The position numbers and the translations under genes were made by a program. A DNA stretch of 24,614 nucleotides from Candidatus Neomarinimicrobiota bacterium (GTDB lineage Bacteria; Fidelibacterota; UBA2242; B5-G15): assembly GCA_017656425.1 (NCBI GenBank), contig JACDNV010000025.1, positions 1 through 24,614 of the forward strand, given 5' to 3'. Below are positions 22,901-24,614 of this stretch, piece by piece. Position 1 is the first letter of the stretch. Every line of letters begins with the position of its first letter. A model generated the notes under the pieces. That model worked only from the letters and a program-made list of their open reading frames with translations, did no database searches and had not been told where the DNA came from.

Positions 22901-24280
22901 ATGTTAAGTTATAAGGCCAGATTTGTTAAAGTGGGCGATTTTTATACTATACTGTTTATTTTCGCTCTTCTTATAATGACGGTTTATAGATACTGTGGTA
23001 AAGCGAACAATGATAGAGTAGTGATAAATAGTAATGAAAGTGTCATTGCAGTTAACAGATATGGGATAATTGTTAAGGATAGTACCGAAGTTTATACTGA
23101 TATTAAGTCATCCCCATCAGATAGTACATTTTTCAAAATGTCGGACATTGTCTTCATCGAAAGCAAAATTGACCAATTTTATAAAGTAAAGAATAGTAAT
23201 GCCTATATAATCGATTCGTGTGTTGTACTTGTGGATAGCATACTATACCAGACAAAAGTTGGCAGTTTTGTATTTCAAAATACTATCCATGATATCTTTA
23301 GAGTGAAAGGTAAGGAGTATATTCCGATATATATAGCTTTATATACTCCATATTTGAGTAAGTATGATTATATGGTTAAGAAGCATTTAGCAATGGATAT
23401 AAAATTTGTTTTCGGAGATGATATACACGTGGATAGTTCATTATATTTAATTCCCATTGGAAATATTAATCTAATTGGTTTGAGGTCTAGTTATAACGAG
23501 TATCAGTTTTTTGTGATAAAAGATAGTACATCACATCGAATTGGTATTTCAATTTTTTGGGGGAAAAATATAAATACAGGAAGATATGTTTATGGTAAGG
23601 GATCGAAGTATTTTAATAAATCTAGGGAAGTGAATGAGTCAAATAAAAAACGAAACAGGATTGTGGGTACTTGGCAATCAGGAGAAATTAAATGGATATT
23701 TAAAGAGAATGGTGTACTCAGTTTAATTTCTGGCGATAAGGTTTTCGATTACACTTGGTCTCTTGATACGAATTTTAAGCCTTACCATTTAGATTTAAAA
23801 ATTGAAGGGGAGCCTATTGTTATAAAAGCAATTATAAAATTTATTGATGATAATATTTGTGTAATTGAAACCGATAGAGATCTTAATAGAAATATTAGAC
23901 CAAAAGATTTTAGTGATTTTAGTTCATATCTGTATCGAATCAAAAGTAGTGGTGAGAAAAGCGACTATTCTTTAAAGAGTTATGAGTCAAAAGATATCGT
24001 TTTGAAAAATAAATTATTAAGTTCCTATAAAAAATTTGGTATTATAGATGTTCAAGTAAATGATTTTTATGTGATTTTAGAAGTTAACGAAACCTTAGCT
24101 AAGGGTTTTACAATAGATAAAATCCGAACATTAACTATTATGGAAAGTATTATAAACACAATAAAAGATGTTACTCGAAGGAATTTTGGAGTAGTTGAAG
24201 TTTATTACATGAGAAAAAAGATACTAAAGGCGGAATCAAAGATTCTGGATGATGGTATTAAAATAAAATATTATAATTGA
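22901..24280 (+). CDS. Membrane-anchored hypothetical protein with SH3-like and lipocalin-like regions
   Basis: 459 residues, no family recognised as a whole. Residues ~14-30 are a single membrane anchor or uncleaved signal (FYTILFIFALLIMTVYR), so the rest is probably periplasmic. Residues ~50-110 (VNRYGIIVKDSTEVYTDIKS, then FYKVKNSNAYIIDSCVVL) have the rhythm of a bacterial SH3 domain. Residues ~253-347 start IVGTWQSGEIKWIFKENGVL and end SSYLYRIK, a pattern like lipocalin-like domains that open with GTW. The last ~110 residues are a separate alpha/beta-looking region. Serine, aspartate and isoleucine are abundant. The start ATG has GGGAGGAG upstream. It follows the small membrane ORF by 12 nt. 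The function is unknown. Confidence 0.7.
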   Translation: MLSYKARFVKVGDFYTILFIFALLIMTVYRYCGKANNDRVVINSNESVIAVNRYGIIVKDSTEVYTDIKSSPSDSTFFKMSDIVFIESKIDQFYKVKNSNAYIIDSCVVLVDSILYQTKVGSFVFQNTIHDIFRVKGKEYIPIYIALYTPYLSKYDYMVKKHLAMDIKFVFGDDIHVDSSLYLIPIGNINLIGLRSSYNEYQFFVIKDSTSHRIGISIFWGKNINTGRYVYGKGSKYFNKSREVNESNKKRNRIVGTWQSGEIKWIFKENGVLSLISGDKVFDYTWSLDTNFKPYHLDLKIEGEPIVIKAIIKFIDDNICVIETDRDLNRNIRPKDFSDFSSYLYRIKSSGEKSDYSLKSYESKDIVLKNKLLSSYKKFGIIDVQVNDFYVILEVNETLAKGFTIDKIRTLTIMESIINTIKDVTRRNFGVVEVYYMRKKILKAESKILDDGIKIKYYN

Positions 24281-24614
24281 AGTAATATTAACCTTTCTCA
24301 GTTAAATATTTATTAACTTGGGAATTTTAATACTTTAATATATATACTTTATTTAGATATTTTCAGCTCGAAACTTGTCTTATTTTTATGATATTTTTAT
24401 GCATTTAATTTATGATTATAGACATTGAAGCATATTATAATTAATTTCGCTTATCTTTTTTTGAGCGGACTAATGTGTGTAGTGGAAATATTAGAGACTG
24501 TTTCATTTTTTGTGTAAATACCTTTTTCATTAAAACTCTCCGAAGGATCTCTTTTGAGACAGGTTTAACCTTCCTTCGAAATGGATAGCCAACTGGGCAA
24601 TAATTTTTGTCCAG
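24281..24614. other. Gene-free right tail with nested inverted repeats
   Basis: Very AT-rich until about 24470. CGAAGGA (24541-24547) and TCCTTCG (24572-24578) form a 7-bp inverted repeat. Inside it, TCTCTTTTGAGA (24548-24559) forms a second hairpin. The stretch 24540-24561 shares its first 13 bases, bar one, with mini-repeat copy D, and may be a distant copy. On the minus strand a frame is open from the window edge to TAA 24441-24443 (57 codons, including PFRRKVKPVSKEILRRVLMK). It could be the end of a gene beyond the window, but nothing about it is recognisable. Confidence 0.45.

Overview
The window is AT-rich bacterial chromosome. It carries a peptide and glutamate catabolism cluster flanked by decaying DNA. 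The gene set (Fe-S flavoprotein complex, radical SAM enzyme, PEP/pyruvate-binding protein with receiver domains, two glutamate dehydrogenases, GltS-like symporter, peptidase T) suggests an anaerobic, amino-acid-using bacterium. The PEP-binding protein is of a type I associate with the Bacteroidota/FCB group. I cannot name a genus or phylum from sequence alone.

Layout. Positions 1-387 hold two copies of a ~187-bp repeat, lying flush against the 3' remnant of a metalloenzyme-superfamily gene (388-739). A minus-strand pair follows, GltS-like symporter then flavodoxin (732-2643). A 0.4-kb gene-free stretch with a GC-rich inverted repeat precedes a response regulator with an unfamiliar C-terminal domain (3057-3812). 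That gene converges on pepT (3801-5060). A plus-strand group encodes a class I glutamine amidotransferase, endonuclease V and a PspC-domain membrane protein (5195-7071).

The core is 7078-15347. A minus-strand operon encodes NuoE-like, NuoF-like and NuoG/NfnB-fusion subunits, an architecture matching the Sporomusa-type (Stn) electron-bifurcating transhydrogenase. It diverges from a glutamate dehydrogenase with NAD-type coenzyme residues. Both sides of the shared 267-bp intergenic region carry a -24/-12 (sigma-54) promoter-like sequence at matching distance from the start codon. A second glutamate dehydrogenase, with NADP-type residues, follows after a decayed gene. Together these could oxidise glutamate with NAD, make or use it with NADP, and balance NADH, NADPH and ferredoxin.

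Next come a receiver-PEP/pyruvate-binding protein, a radical SAM protein, a rho-independent terminator and a nicotinamidase-like hydrolase, all on the minus strand (15499-20697).

The right part (20860-22600) is wreckage: an S9 peptidase remnant cut by a degenerate insertion sequence. The IS transposase has itself received four copies of a ~22-25-bp double-hairpin repeat. Removing 22 nt at each copy restores the local reading frame. The window ends with a small membrane ORF, a membrane-anchored hypothetical protein and a gene-free tail with nested inverted repeats. No tRNA, rRNA or CRISPR array was seen.
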